Positions 13,030-25,000 of a stretch of 64,000 nucleotides of DNA are shown here, piece by piece (position 1 is the stretch's first letter; each line of letters begins with the position of its first letter). The translations under genes were made by a program, and so were the position numbers. The DNA comes from Pseudopithomyces maydicus (taxonomy: Eukaryota; Ascomycota; Dothideomycetes; Pleosporales; Didymosphaeriaceae), in the NCBI GenBank assembly GCA_026873275.1, contig JANTUC010000014.1:868001-932000 (forward strand), in the 5' to 3' direction. Below the pieces are notes generated by a model. It did no database searches and had not been told where the DNA came from. It was given only the letters and a program-made list of their open reading frames with translations.

Positions 13030-13476
13030 CGCGGATGTACGAATATTCACTCCTCCCAATGAGATGAGATAGACAAGTTCAATAATATAAATTTTATAAG
13101 CACATTAATATACTTATATCACACTTTCACTGAATCATACGTTGATCATTCTGTGGCAGCTCAAGCGTTGATGGAATTGCTTGTGACTCCCATAGACATC
13201 TTGACTTGTGATGAAATCGGGCTTCGCACTTCGATTATATGGTTTTGATTTCTGTTATTGAAGTGAAATTTGTGCCAGCGACGCACTGGAGGCTTAGATT
13301 TCGTGGTTGTTTGGCAACCCCTCATCATCGCCTATGTGAACACGTTCTTCACCATAACCGAGATGTGCAAGTACAATCAGACGGTTTGGCATTGATTCAT
13401 GTAGCTATAGGATTCATCATAACTCCAGCACACCATTATATCAGAAACATTTTGCCCAGTCATGATTTCATCAAGT
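13030..13476. other. Convergent intergenic region
   Basis: The DUF1772 gene (plus strand) and NmrA-like gene (minus strand) end towards each other here. The DNA is moderately AT-rich with no supported coding frame. It probably contains both 3' untranslated regions. Confidence 0.4.
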
Positions 13477-14427
13477 TTACTGCGTCTTCCACCCGCTCCT
13501 CTCCCGCAGCCATCGCTCAAATCCACAAAGTTGAGGCTCCTCCTTCTTCAGCTGAGCAATATTCGCGCCGTACCCATCAGTTGAAAACCAAGTGATCATG
13601 ACATTCAACTCCTTCACGGCGTACATCAATGCACTGCCAAAGAAGCCATACGTTGCTGGAACCGGCGATCCAGTAACGCGCTCATAGCAACCACTCATCT
13701 CATCCAGAGTCAACTCATCCCCTGCAAGAGATTCAGCGCGCGTATTCCAGGCCTCAGGGTCTCTGAAAGCCTTGGCGGCAAAGATGCCAATATCCTCGGT
13801 CGAGATCCACTGAAGCGGCTTGCCCTTGAGTGTATCCCGGAGCGCAGCCAGGAAGACCTTGGTCTTGAAGCCTGGCTCAAGGTTGTCCATGAAGGCAACT
13901 GGACGCAAGATGGTCCATCCCATGTTCTCGCCCTTTGATCCAGCCTTCTCGAGCAGGTGCTTCTCGATACGGAACTTGGACTGGAAATGGGGAATTGGTG
14001 TCTCGTTGTCGAAGCTCTTTGCGTTGCCTCCACGGTCCACGGAAGAATAGACAAAGTGCTTGACTCCGTGGGCGACGGATTCGTCGATCAGTGCGTTTCC
14101 TTGAGCAATTTCGCCCTCGACAGTGACGCCAGGTCCCAGAGAGATCTGTACAGAGTACACGCCCCAGATATTGGTTGATTTGCCGGCACTCTTCAGTGTG
14201 CTTTCTGCGGACTTGAATAGTCCTGGTGCATCGTTGAGGTCTCCTTGTACGAGGAGAACGTTGGGAAAGCGCTGGACAATCTTCTGGGACGCAGCAGAAG
14301 ACGTATTACGAGTTACGGCGCAAAGAACAAATTGCGACGACGAAGGGTGAGAGGCAAGTTGCTCAAGGACGGCACCTCCCTGTTTTCCGGTCGCACCGGT
14401 GATGAGAATCGGCTTCGCAGTAGCCAT
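13477..14427 (-). CDS. NmrA-like NAD(P)-binding protein
   Basis: A single exon of 316 residues starts at ATG 14427. The N-terminus (ILITGATGKQGGAV) is the atypical Rossmann motif GxxGxxG of NmrA-like short-chain dehydrogenase relatives, followed by VLLVQGDLND and a FVYSSVDRGG segment in place of the classical active site. NmrA-like proteins either bind NAD(P) as redox sensors or transcription co-regulators, or act as reductases in secondary pathways (isoflavone-reductase type). The sequence does not separate these. Its position between a DUF1772 gene and a membrane-anchored SnoaL-like gene favours a metabolic role. Confidence 0.88.
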   Translation of the reverse strand: MATAKPILITGATGKQGGAVLEQLASHPSSSQFVLCAVTRNTSSAASQKIVQRFPNVLLVQGDLNDAPGLFKSAESTLKSAGKSTNIWGVYSVQISLGPGVTVEGEIAQGNALIDESVAHGVKHFVYSSVDRGGNAKSFDNETPIPHFQSKFRIEKHLLEKAGSKGENMGWTILRPVAFMDNLEPGFKTKVFLAALRDTLKGKPLQWISTEDIGIFAAKAFRDPEAWNTRAESLAGDELTLDEMSGCYERVTGSPVPATYGFFGSALMYAVKELNVMITWFSTDGYGANIAQLKKEEPQLCGFERWLRERSGWKTQ

Positions 14428-15211
14428 AATTGCTTAGGTGAATATGTCTGACGGTATTCAAACTGTAGTTTAGGAGGGAAATAAAGATGAGAGAGCGAAA
14501 GTCGAGAGTCTGGCGATACCTGACAAAGGACCCTTACAAACTCACGCTGTCGGGACCCCCGTTTGCCGCCAAACGTTGCGCCTGGCCTTTCCGGGGAGCT
14601 TCGATTGATAGGTGTTCCCGCCCGAAATAAGTCCCGGGTGACGCACCACATGGCCTATTGCCGCACGCCGGCCCAACCTGTCAGTGCTAAATAAACGGGG
14701 CCAATTGAAGACCATACAGTAAGACGGCTCTGCGTACAATCTGGAACAGCAGCGCATCAGTGTAGCCGGCCCTACAGTGAGTAACCCGTTCGGAGCTCTC
14801 CACTCGTCCTGGCCCTCATCCGATCTCCGGGTCCAAACATCAGCCGTCCGCAACTTTCAACGTTCTCGGTATCCAGGAAAACTTCAACAATTTGGGCTCA
14901 TTCGGTCTTTGACGTAATTTGCATGTAAAAGATAGTGCTTTTTTAAGCAGGGGTTCGGCTGGTCCGAGTCAAGATCTGCCCAGACATCTGGGGGCACTAG
15001 TGAATTATTTCCTTTTTTGGTCTACGATAGTGCGGAGCCCACGCGATCAAAGGCACGAATGAGTATCAAAGCTCGTATGCGCGCGATCCACCTCTTAGTT
15101 TTCAACTTCGAGATGGGTGTGTCTATGCAACAGAAAACTTTGGAATCCCAAAGCAACTCCAACAAGGCCAGGCAACAGCGTCAGAATGACATGAAGCGAT
15201 CTAACCTGAAT
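14428..15211. other. Intergenic upstream of the NmrA-like gene
   Basis: Upstream region of the NmrA-like gene plus the 3' region of the next minus-strand gene. I see no supported coding frame, repeat or RNA gene. Confidence 0.35.
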
Positions 15212-15781
15212 CTAATTACTCAAAATGCCGCTCAGTCTCTTTTGCAACTCTTCGGCCTTGGCGCTGTTCACAAACTCCTTCAGTTCGATGATTTTCTTTC
15301 CGTCTGGGCTCATTTTCACAAATAGCACGCACTCTGTCCACCACTCCTGTATGCCCCCGTCGATAAGAATCTTGCCCTTCTCACTAGCGCCATTTACCTT
15401 CCCACCCATCCTGCAATGCGCGATAACTGTGTCGGTTTCTTTCGAGAAATGAACTTGCCCATGCGGTGCCATCTTGAAGTTATCGAACAATGAAAAGATC
15501 ATCGAAGCATGCTGCTGGAAGTTTTCGAGGCCTCGTGGCGGCAGGTTTAATGATAGTGGAAGAACGATGTGCGAGAAGTCGGAAGATGCATTTGCGCCGA
15601 GGGCAGCAGGCCGCAGGGTTGAGTATGACCTGAGGAGTTTGCGAAAGGTCTGTAGGTGTTGAGTAGGCTCTTGCGGTTTATCGCCACGTAGATAATAGAT
15701 GGTAGGTACAAGGACGGAAAGCGCGGCGAGAGTTGCTGTTGCGATTCGCAACTCGGAGTTTGATATTTGTAGGTTGGACAT
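15212..15781 (-). CDS. Membrane-anchored SnoaL/NTF2-like protein
   Basis: A single exon of 189 residues starts at ATG 15781. An N-terminal hydrophobic helix (about residues 14-30, ATATLAALSVLVPTIYYL) precedes a globular domain of about 140 residues with the helix-sheet alternation of SnoaL/NTF2-like proteins (FKMAPHGQVHFSKETDTVIAHCRMGG; WWTECVLFVKMSPDGKKI). The helix may be a signal anchor placing the domain on the ER or another membrane, which would suit partnership with the neighbouring membrane-bound P450. Function is unknown. It shares only general fold and length with the 8.5 kb protein, so a recent duplication is not evident. Confidence 0.68.
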   Translation of the reverse strand: MSNLQISNSELRIATATLAALSVLVPTIYYLRGDKPQEPTQHLQTFRKLLRSYSTLRPAALGANASSDFSHIVLPLSLNLPPRGLENFQQHASMIFSLFDNFKMAPHGQVHFSKETDTVIAHCRMGGKVNGASEKGKILIDGGIQEWWTECVLFVKMSPDGKKIIELKEFVNSAKAEELQKRLSGILSN

Positions 15782-16956
15782 CTTGGTATTCGTGTGGTAT
15801 GCTGCAAGCTATGTGAAGGGTAACAAAAGAGTGCCCCTAATGTTATGGTCGTTGGTGTAAAATTCACGACAGTGCGGCGATATTACGCAGGGTCGAGCGC
15901 GTGCATAGAGAATAGCTAAGCTGAGAGCTCACGACTCAGTGCAGGCGTTCGGTATAAACAATCGTTATCCAGTCACGCTTCCGAGGTTGCAACGGCACTC
16001 CACTGGCCTCCATGACCATGTCGCAACGAAAGCATTTTCGGATGAGCGAGCCAACACCGACAACTTTGTCCATCTTCCTAAACCACTGGTATTAGTTCTA
16101 TCGACTTCCGACTTATGGGAAGCTCAGTTTCCGAGACCAGTAGCATAGCAATGCTGCGGCTTCTGTGGCCGAATCCCACAGCTTCCTAACCTGATTATGT
16201 GCATACCCGTCGGAGAGCCGTGACTGCAGGTCTTAGTTTCGTGCCTCGGTGATGACTACATGCTAATATTTTAGTGTACCACATGCTTCTGAGATACGAT
16301 CGGCATGTCGGAGGCTGAATCTGCGAGACAGTGACGCTTACAACCCCTGTCCATTGTAGCACTGCATCACTTCACGAAAACAAACGCACATCCTGTACTC
16401 GAGAAGAAGAAGCGATAAAAGCAATCAATATCAAAGTGTAACGTATCCAAAAGCATTTTCGTGACAAAATTCAATTGCATGTCAAGGTTGACCTGATGGG
16501 GGCGCATTTGCAGTACATACGAAGGCTCCACTTAATTCGGCTTACGCCTAGTGAGCGGGAAATTCTCCACCGCCACCACACTAAACCTTGTTCTGACAGC
16601 CAACCATTCACTAGCTGCCGCGTGCCGGCCCAATCGATTGGGGATCCTGGACCCCAGGCCCAGAGGCATGTCACTGGAATCCAAACACATGTTGATAGTC
16701 AGGGGTACATTCAGACTGAGAGCCTACAGTGTAGAAGACACAATCGAATCATGCGGTATCGATTAATTCACGGAAGGAACGTATAGGAAGCAGGGAGACA
16801 TGTTTGAATAATGTATCAACCTCTTCAGCTGAATGCAGGAAAAATTCGTGTACGAAGGCCAATGCGCTCAGGACTCGCTACACAAAATGAAAGGCATCTG
16901 GACTGAGCAAAGCCTACTCCGACGACCATGGGTACATAGAAAGCCAACATCCGCAT
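15782..16956. other. Intergenic
   Basis: About 1.2 kb between the 5' end of the SnoaL-like gene and the 3' end of the flavin monooxygenase gene. Mixed composition; short frames on both strands lack protein character. Nothing recognised. Confidence 0.35.
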
Positions 16957-18611
16957 TTACTCCCAGTCGCCAGGTCCCAAGTCAATGGGTACTCCAGCCC
17001 TCATGTCGTCCATGATCTTTTCAATGCTCCAGGGCTCGTATTTATAACCCTTGGGATAGTTGGGCTCAAAGCTTGTGTCATCCTCCATCTTAATTCCCTT
17101 CTTCATGCTGGCGATGGCCTTCTCATAGTTTTCATATGCGTAAGCCTCTGGGTCGTGGGACCACACCCACTTTGGAAGTTTGGGTGCGGCGCGACGTGGA
17201 TCCAGCTTGACCTTGTCCCAGTCGGTGTCTTGAAGGAGTTCGGCGTTGGAAAAGCCAAGCTTCTGGGCACAGGAATTTCGTATGAACCTAGTCTTGCATC
17301 AGAATGATGTATAAAAGTAGGTGCTTGTCCTCCTACCTGAATCGAATGTGTGCGCGGACTGACTGTGGGATGTTATCCCTACCACCAATCTGCAAGCAAG
17401 ATGCTATTGAGATGGCATCCTCGATGGCCTGAGTAGCTCCATTTCCGGAAGCTGGCAGGTACGAGTGTGCAGCATCACCAATTTGGATCACACGAGCTCC
17501 TGGCGAGGTCCAGGTAGGCTGAGGGTTTCGCCACAATAGCTCGAAGTTGACAATAGTGTCTGGAGGTGTGACCTTGACAAGCTCTTTGAAGATAGGTGCC
17601 CATTTGTTTACTTCCATTCCAGGCATTTCTTCCATGCCCTGCAACACTTCTTCGGCATCAATGGTGTTGCTCCAGCTTTCCTTCTCGGAACCAGTAACCT
17701 GAGAACATCAATGTTAGCTCTTTAAAAGTCTGAGATTGGTACACTTACGTCGTGGTTCATGATCCATACCATGACATCCTCACGTGTCAAAGTCAATGCA
17801 TATGTGGAAGGACCGAGCCATGTCCGTACGATTGGCTCATTGCCAGGCATCATCTTGAAGAACTCTTTTACTTCTGGATTCTTGTCCAGATGTTCAATTG
17901 GGAACGCTGCACGCCACATAGCTCGACCCGAAGGCCTGGCACGCACCTGTCCACCTACAAGCCTTTGGCTCTTGGAGCCAACACCATCAGCTGCAATGAC
18001 GACGTCGGCCTGGTAACGGGTTCCATCATCAGTAACGCAGCCCGACTTTCCAGTCTTCTCGTCTTCAAAATAGTCGACAACCTTGCGGTTAAACTCAACG
18101 TTAACACCGTGCCTCTCTACAGCGCTGACAAACATCTTGTATACAAGCGGGCGCATCTGGAACTCGCCTGGCGGGGTATCAGGGTCGAGACCCTGAGCTC
18201 GCAGACGATCTGCGACCTTCTTGGGTGTGATGATGACCTCGCCACTGTGCTTAAAGGTTTCAATCCAGGCATTGTGTAGCGAGATTTCGTGGTACTCCTT
18301 TTGCAGATCTGGCCAATGTTTCAAGAAGCGTGTGGCACTCAGACCCATGAAGTACATGTCACCTTCACATGAAGTTATCAGCGCACTGCATATCGAGATG
18401 GCACCTGTGATTATTAAGACTAACCATTGGTATTGATGCTCGCGTTCCTCTCCAGCACCCTGACGCTGTGGCCTTTGCGGATGCATTCCAACGCAGCGAC
18501 CAGGCCAGCCAGCCCAGTACCCACAATAAGGACATCAATCCCACTTGGTTCGTAGGAACCAAGTGGTTTTGAGTCCATCGTGGAGTCGCGGGAAGTAAGC
18601 GCGTGCGGCAT
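16957..18611 (-). CDS. FAD monooxygenase, salicylate-hydroxylase type
   Basis: Four exons on the minus strand (18425-18611, 17749-18362, 17337-17698, 16957-17287) give 497 residues. The three group A flavoprotein hydroxylase fingerprints are present: GTGLAG at residues 31-36 (FAD ADP-binding), ADG at 187-189, and GDAAHSYLP at 341-349 (FAD ribityl/GD motif). The family hydroxylates aromatic substrates with NAD(P)H and oxygen, for example salicylate or 6-hydroxynicotinate, and is frequent in fungal secondary clusters. The C-terminal tail continuing past the catalytic core to residue 497 is longer than in many bacterial relatives. The gene is divergent from the P450, 1.7 kb away. Substrate cannot be inferred. 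Confidence 0.9.
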
Positions 18612-20317
18612 ATTGAATCGAAGTCTGTACGAAAAAGGTGCCAAGTGAAGTTGGAGCTAGTGTGAAATGCTTTGGCAGAGTACTCGCTGAGTGGCTTTAT
18701 ACACACGAATTCGCCGTCTTATTGACTAAAGTTTATTTATACGACTGTAGTGGTGAGCGATTGTTGCGGATGCTCGCAAAGTGGCGTGTCGTTAACCGCC
18801 GGAGTCCCGAATGCCGGCAATGGCCCGCCTTCGAGATGAAGCTGTGTCTGCTGCAATGCGCGGAAAGAAATGCCCCCCATCGATCACCGTGGTAGAGCCC
18901 AGAGAGCATGCATCTTGATCCAGCATAGCGTCGTGACCCGTGGTAGACGATGACGGCTATGCATACGCTAGCGTTCACGCTAACTGTAAGCGAGAGCACG
19001 TATTACTGTCGATGACGGTTCAGCTGTAGCCCATGGTTCCCCACCAAGTCCGAAGGTCGAACGAGGCATGCCACCGGGCGTACTGTGTCTAGATACTGCC
19101 ATGTCTCGGCTAGCGTGTGGAAAGGCGTGTTGGAACTTGTTGGTCTTGACCTAGCAGTACCACAACTGCAGTGATCAAACTTACCACCAAGGAACCGCCT
19201 TCCGGTCAGCTCAATAGTTCTATTCCGCTCCAGCAGTTCTGCACCGCATCTATTTTTGAGCTTTGGAACCACAGAAGGGTAGCCACATGGTGAACTACCA
19301 TGATCGGTCACCCCCAATGTCACGAGATTGCCCCCTGGCAACGCACGTTGGAGCATTGATCAGGAGCATGGTTTATGGAAGCATCTACCCTTGTTGCTGC
19401 ATTAATGGTGTCTCATCAAGCTTTTTCTTGAGCAACGATCGGCGACATTTCACCCAGTAGCAGCTCACAATCTGCCTCGCACAGATCGGGTTCGACGAGG
19501 TCTAGCCCCGAATCGCTCCTGGTCTCATGATGCTACAGTGAAGCCATGGATGCCCTCGCGAGTTTGAAGATTGTGGCTGAGAAGCAAACAGTAATAGGGT
19601 TTTATACTTTCGCCAGTTCTGTTCCTGAGCTACGTGTACCAGGAAATGAACCTGAAGCTAAGTCTCTGTTAAGCTCTTCCATCTCGTGGCAAATGTCAAT
19701 CGTTGGGAACAGCATCTCGACAGAAAAAAGTATGATCCTCGGGGGATTTTTCCCATTCAACGGGTTTCTTACACGGGTGAAGATATGTCATCGTCGGCAC
19801 GTTTTAACACCGATCTTGACGTGAGGTTTTGGTGGGACAGGCATGTACTAGACCAACTTCAGGCCGCCCGAATGAATGGTGCTGATGGCATTCTGATCCC
19901 ATGGGCCGAGACCTCGTGTGCGTTGTGTCATTGGACCAACGTGCTGATTCTCCAATTCAAGCTCACTGTAGTCCATCCGCACAGCCCTATAGCACCGGAG
20001 GTTCAGCCACCGACCCTCGCCCTGCCTGTGATTGTCAGCTAGCACAGGTTCTATCCGCGGATAAGACATTACGCCCAGTCGGAGAGCCGGCCAAGGTTAG
20101 TTGCGACATACACAGTTGAGCGTGTCACTTATAGCTCTTGTCCCACCAACGTGGTACCGTTTGTGCTTGTGTGATTTGCCTTTTACACCTCAACACCACG
20201 GCTCGCTCGACAACAAAACAAACGCTCTTTGACCATCGTCAGTCAGTAAGGACCCTGGCTTCACGCCATCGAGCGTGACGAACTTCACCTTCGCTACACA
20301 TCTTTCTAATCAGAAGG
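18612..20317. promoter_or_regulatory. Divergent region between FAD monooxygenase and P450
   Basis: A 1.7 kb stretch containing both promoters of a divergent oxidoreductase pair. Between about 19546 and 19920 two adjacent frames read like fragments of one decayed protein (for example RKKYDPRGIFPIQ and RFWWDRHVLDQLQAARM), but they are broken and lack a good start, so no gene is called. Confidence 0.4.
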
Positions 20318-22041
20318 ATGCATCCATTGACTGTCTATGCCGTTGGGTTCGCGGTGGTAGGATGGGCTCTATACCGTTTCGCTATCGCCCTGGCGAAACG
20401 GGACGCAAAATACAACCCTCAAGGTCTCCCAGGACCAACGTTGATTCCTTGGGTGGGACGGATTCATGACCTTCCTATTGACTACATGTGGCTCAAGTTC
20501 TACGAATGGAGCCAGAAATATGGGCCAATCTACCGCACCAAGATGCTGGGGGCAAACTTCATCATCATCTCCGACGAAAAGGTCTGCGACGAGATCCTCA
20601 CCAAGAAGGCCAAGATCTATTCCGATAGACCTGAAATCAAATCTCTCTTCGATGCCAAAAGCACTCACGGCTCCATGGAGTACCTGCCTCTCATGGGAAG
20701 GAATAGTAAGTCTTCATTCTCAACAGTGTCGCGCATTATCTAACGACATGTCAGAATACTGGGCACGCCAAAGGAAGTTCACCCATTCGTACCTGATGGA
20801 GTCGACCAACCATCGTTATTACGGCATCATGGAACTCGAGGCAAAGCGTTGGATGTACAGACTTGTGAACGACCCGGACAGCTTCGGCTTCTCTCTGGAA
20901 GACATGGCATCAAAGGTCATGTGTCAGCTAACCTGGGATGACCATACCGTCAGCGAGCAACTCACTCCAAGCGCATGGGGCTTGTTGACCCAGATGTCGC
21001 CCGCTGGTCCGATCACGAATGTCCTTACGCCTCTCTGGGATTGGCTCCCTCAACCTATCAACCCTTGGAAGATTGCCGAGCGCAAGCGTCACGATGAGCA
21101 ACAAGCATGGTGGATGGATCGACTTATTGCTACTCGCAAGCGGTTGGAAAAGGGCAAGCAAAGGACATGTTACACGCGCACCTACCTAGAGACTGCTGAG
21201 AAGACTGCCCTCTCTGGAGACTACGAGGCTTCTTCTGTGATTGGCATGATGGCTCTAGTCGGTATCTTCACTGTTGCTGGCCCTCTATACTACTTCCTTG
21301 TATCAATGGTGCATCATCCCGAATGGCAGAAGAAGTGCCAAGAAGAAGTCGACAAGGTGTGCGGACAACGTCCCCCAACCCTGGCAGATATGCCAGACCT
21401 CCCAGTTCTACGCGCTTGTATCAAGGAGACAATGCGATGGAGGCCAAACGTGCCAACTGGTAAGTTTTTTCCAAGCTTTTTCCTAAGAAGTCAGCTGATA
21501 ATCTGTCCTAGGTGTTGCCCACGAGCTCGAGGAGGACGACTGGCACAAAGGCTACTTCATTCCCAAGGGCACCCGCATTCTTCCTCTGGACTACGCTTTC
21601 CTGCACAACCCCGTCAAGTACCCTGACCCATGGAACTTCCGCCCAGAGCGCTGGCTCGAACCTGGCTGGCCTACATACGAGCCTGATCTCACAAAGTTCC
21701 CTTCCATTATGGGCATGACCTCATTCGGTTGGGGTCAGCGTCAATGCCTTGGTCAATCTATCACCCGGGACGAAACCGTAGTCGCGTGTGGCGCCCTCGT
21801 CTGGTCCTTCAACATGAAGCGAAAGGTCGACCCCATGACCGGCAACGAGATCGAGGTACCTACAGACAAATCTAACTCGCTCCTCATCGTCAAGCCGGAC
21901 CCTTTCCAGATGGCCTTCGAACCCAGGAGTGCCGCCCGAAAGCAGCAAATCATCGACGAATGGAAGACGGCCGAGGCTGAGGATGCCAAGGAGCGAGCCG
22001 CGTTCCTCGCGGCTGCTGAGAGGAAGGAGGTGCTCGTATAA
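20318..22041 (+). CDS. Cytochrome P450 monooxygenase
   Basis: Three exons (20318-20705, 20755-21459, 21512-22041) encode 540 residues. The N-terminal membrane anchor is followed by the proline-rich hinge (LPGPTLIPWVG), then the K-helix ExxR at residues 354-357 (ETMR), the PERF-type motif (FRPERW) and the haem loop FGWGQRQCLG with the ligand Cys near 443. It should be an ER-bound haem-thiolate monooxygenase. Odd: the I-helix oxygen-activation motif, normally (A/G)Gx(D/E)T, reads VAGPLYYF at about 303-310 and lacks the acid-threonine pair. The C-terminus ends in a charged helix rich in Glu, Lys and Ala. Its divergent partner is a flavin monooxygenase. Confidence 0.93.
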
Positions 22042-25000
22042 TTATGATGGGAGATGTTTCAATCGGTATACCTTCGCTGTTCAACTGTTAATGAGGTTGG
22101 TTTGTTGCGCAATCATGGCGTTTTGCAGGGCATCCTCCCATGAGCGACTATTGTAAACACTTCCTTCTATCCTTCTTTAGACATTTTATTACATGCTTCT
22201 CTTTGTAATTAAATGAATAGGTAAAGTTGAGGGCGTACGTATCCTGTGCGGGCTGTCTCTCATTGCTTCAATATACACACCTACTAGCCCCTTTGGTAAA
22301 TATATTTTTGGGCTCAATTCCGAATACTGTGATGTCGATACAGTTTATCATGGCCGTGAAATTACACGATTTAGAGTCTTGTGGTGGCCCGGTGATATTC
22401 GTGAGAGTACAATTTGATATAAGCCCAAACGACTATGTGCCGGGCTGATCCATCGAGCAACCCTGATTCTTTGAATCTAACTTTCTAAGATTTAATTTCA
22501 TGGTCTATAGTATAGTGCACCGCCTGGGCATCGGTGAATACATGATAGTGTAAAACTGCATGCCTGGGCCAATCAGCGATGACCAGTAGGCCTACTGCCT
22601 ATTTCGATCCGCACTCAACATAGAAAAATAAGAAATCCATGAAAATTCCGTAATATAACCTAGCTATGCATCTTACATTACATCCAAGCTTACAGTCCTC
22701 TCCCTTCTCCCGGCAACTTCCAAAAGAAAAACCTAGCTGAAGTTCCTGTCAGCATGTCATATAATCATGCATCTAGCGACGGACTCCCAGCTGACCCGCA
22801 AGCCTTTAGATAAGCCTCACTTCAGAGATTCTGTATACAGCTGAACATGTTCTGTACACCGATAATCCGAATAAACTTTCCCGTATTCTGGATGCTGGTC
22901 GAGGATGATGACTCTTCGTGTAACACTCCTAGCGCGAGCACGTCTTCGCACTTCCAGCTGTGGAAGTCCTTTGTACCTATCGGAACAAACTGCCTTTTTC
23001 GGATATCTAGTTGCCTATGTAGTGAGCCGCATCACTTGGAGCGGTCGGGTTGAAGGGATGCAACATAGGATTGTACCTTTAAACTACAGCTGTTAGTACA
23101 TGTGGATGAATGGAATACGTTTTCATAGATGGTAGAGACTGAGGTCAAAAAAGCTTTGTCCGTCTAGTGTAGAGACAAGGGAGTTATTTCGAGTAAAGCT
23201 ATATCAACGATTCATCCCTGTGCAAGTATTCAGCCCAAATGCTTCGAAAACCGCACAATCAAATCCCATCACCAAGACTCTGAACCCATTCCTTCAAACC
23301 ACAAAGTATAATCCAGTTCATTCCCTGCACATTAACGAGAAGATAAAACCAGAGCAAAAACCCCGCATCGTTGAACCCTCTCACGCCCCAGTCTTCAAAT
23401 CCACCGAACCCACCAAAGCCACGTGCACCATTCCCACCACCCCCACATCCCAACCCGATCTCCATATACCCAACATAATCCACCCAATCCCACACAGTCC
23501 CACTCGGTTTAATCGAAAAAAATGACACTACCCTCCTCCAATCAGCGAAAAGTCCCCACGCACGAACGACACCCAATCCCATCGAGTAATAATAATAAGC
23601 CCGGCGTCGAATCAGATTCCCCGTCCGTCCGTAGGTCGGTTGTAATCTCACTCATAATACTTGTATTCAGATACACCGTTATCTACGTGGGCAGAGGTGC
23701 AATCATAGAGCGTGGACGGGGCATGAAATGTGGATTGAAAGCCGGGAGTTCCGGGGTGGGGTTGGTGGGTGCCTGGAGGTACGTTTGTTGGTAGGATGTG
23801 TATGTGCCGTATGTAGACATGCTTATGTTCATCTTCTTGGTGTATATGTACATACAGTATAGATCTCACTGGAGATTACTAGGGATTGCTGGATGTAACT
23901 GAATATCACTGAATATCACTGAATATCACTGAATATCACTGGATATCACTGAATATCACTGGTGAGACCTAGGTACAGTAAAAGGTATGATATGCGTGTG
24001 GGGTATTACCCACATATTTAGGATAAACGGGGAAGAAAGGAAGGAAGGGCAATTGTGGGTCGGATCTGTGATGGGAAGATGGTTGCATAGATGGTCTGGG
24101 GTATGTAAGTGTGTATGTACGTATGTAAACAGGGCTGTGCAGATGCGCACCGTTGCCTACATTTCACTTACTGTGACGATTCATGCGTGAGATGTCATCA
24201 GCTACATGGACTCGTGCAGCGAAGAAGATTGATCGGTATGAAAAGCGTAGCACGAACAAATTTTCCGTCGTCATACCTCTACACGAATACCACGCATACA
24301 TACCATGACATCAATTCCTCTCCGCAACAACTAATCACCCTTCCAAACAAACACCGATCAAAACTACAATTCACGTCATACGAGGCGCGCCCCGTCGAAT
24401 CTTGCAGGTCCGCACCGTACGAAAGTAAGTACAGTGGGCCATGTTGGCGGATTAATAGGCAAACACGTTTGGCCATCTCATTGGTTGAAACCAGGGCGGA
24501 GTTTCTGCACGGGCTGGTAGGCGGAGCAGAAATTCGGATTCGCCAGGGGAAACGGGAGGAATTGGAATTGGAGAGCGTGCATGGAAGTATTCATCCTTGG
24601 TGGAATCGTGGAGTGGTCTGGTTCGTTGGGGGAGTGAGGTGTGTTTGCGGTGATGGTGGTGATGTTCGGGCGAGGTCGTGTCACGTGGTGTGGTGATCGG
24701 GCGGGCAGGCGCGGGGGCTTCCAGTTTAGTAGGTGCAGATGCACTCGAGAGTTCTAACTAACGGTAAAGGATACATAGTTCGCAGTCTATTGATGCGCGC
24801 ATGGTTCCTTGGAAGGAGGAGAGAGCTAGATGAACTGCCTAGTGCAGAATATGTAATGTGATGGTAGTAGTCCCGAGGTCTAGCGCGATGAGCAGGTTTC
24901 TATGTATTCCATGTATGAATGTACAGTAGTCGGTGGCTCGCCGTTGGGCAAACCCCACCCCAGATCACTTCGGCGTGCGTTTCACGGTTGCTGGCACCAA

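Noticed and set aside
23259..23651. Minus-strand 130-codon Gly-rich frame
   Set aside because: No conserved segment, the glycine run comes from C-rich simple sequence, and no ATG context or exon partner supports it.
24109..24696. 195-codon plus-strand open frame
   Set aside because: Composition is not protein-like (clusters of Cys, His and Trp from simple sequence) and no exon partner was found.
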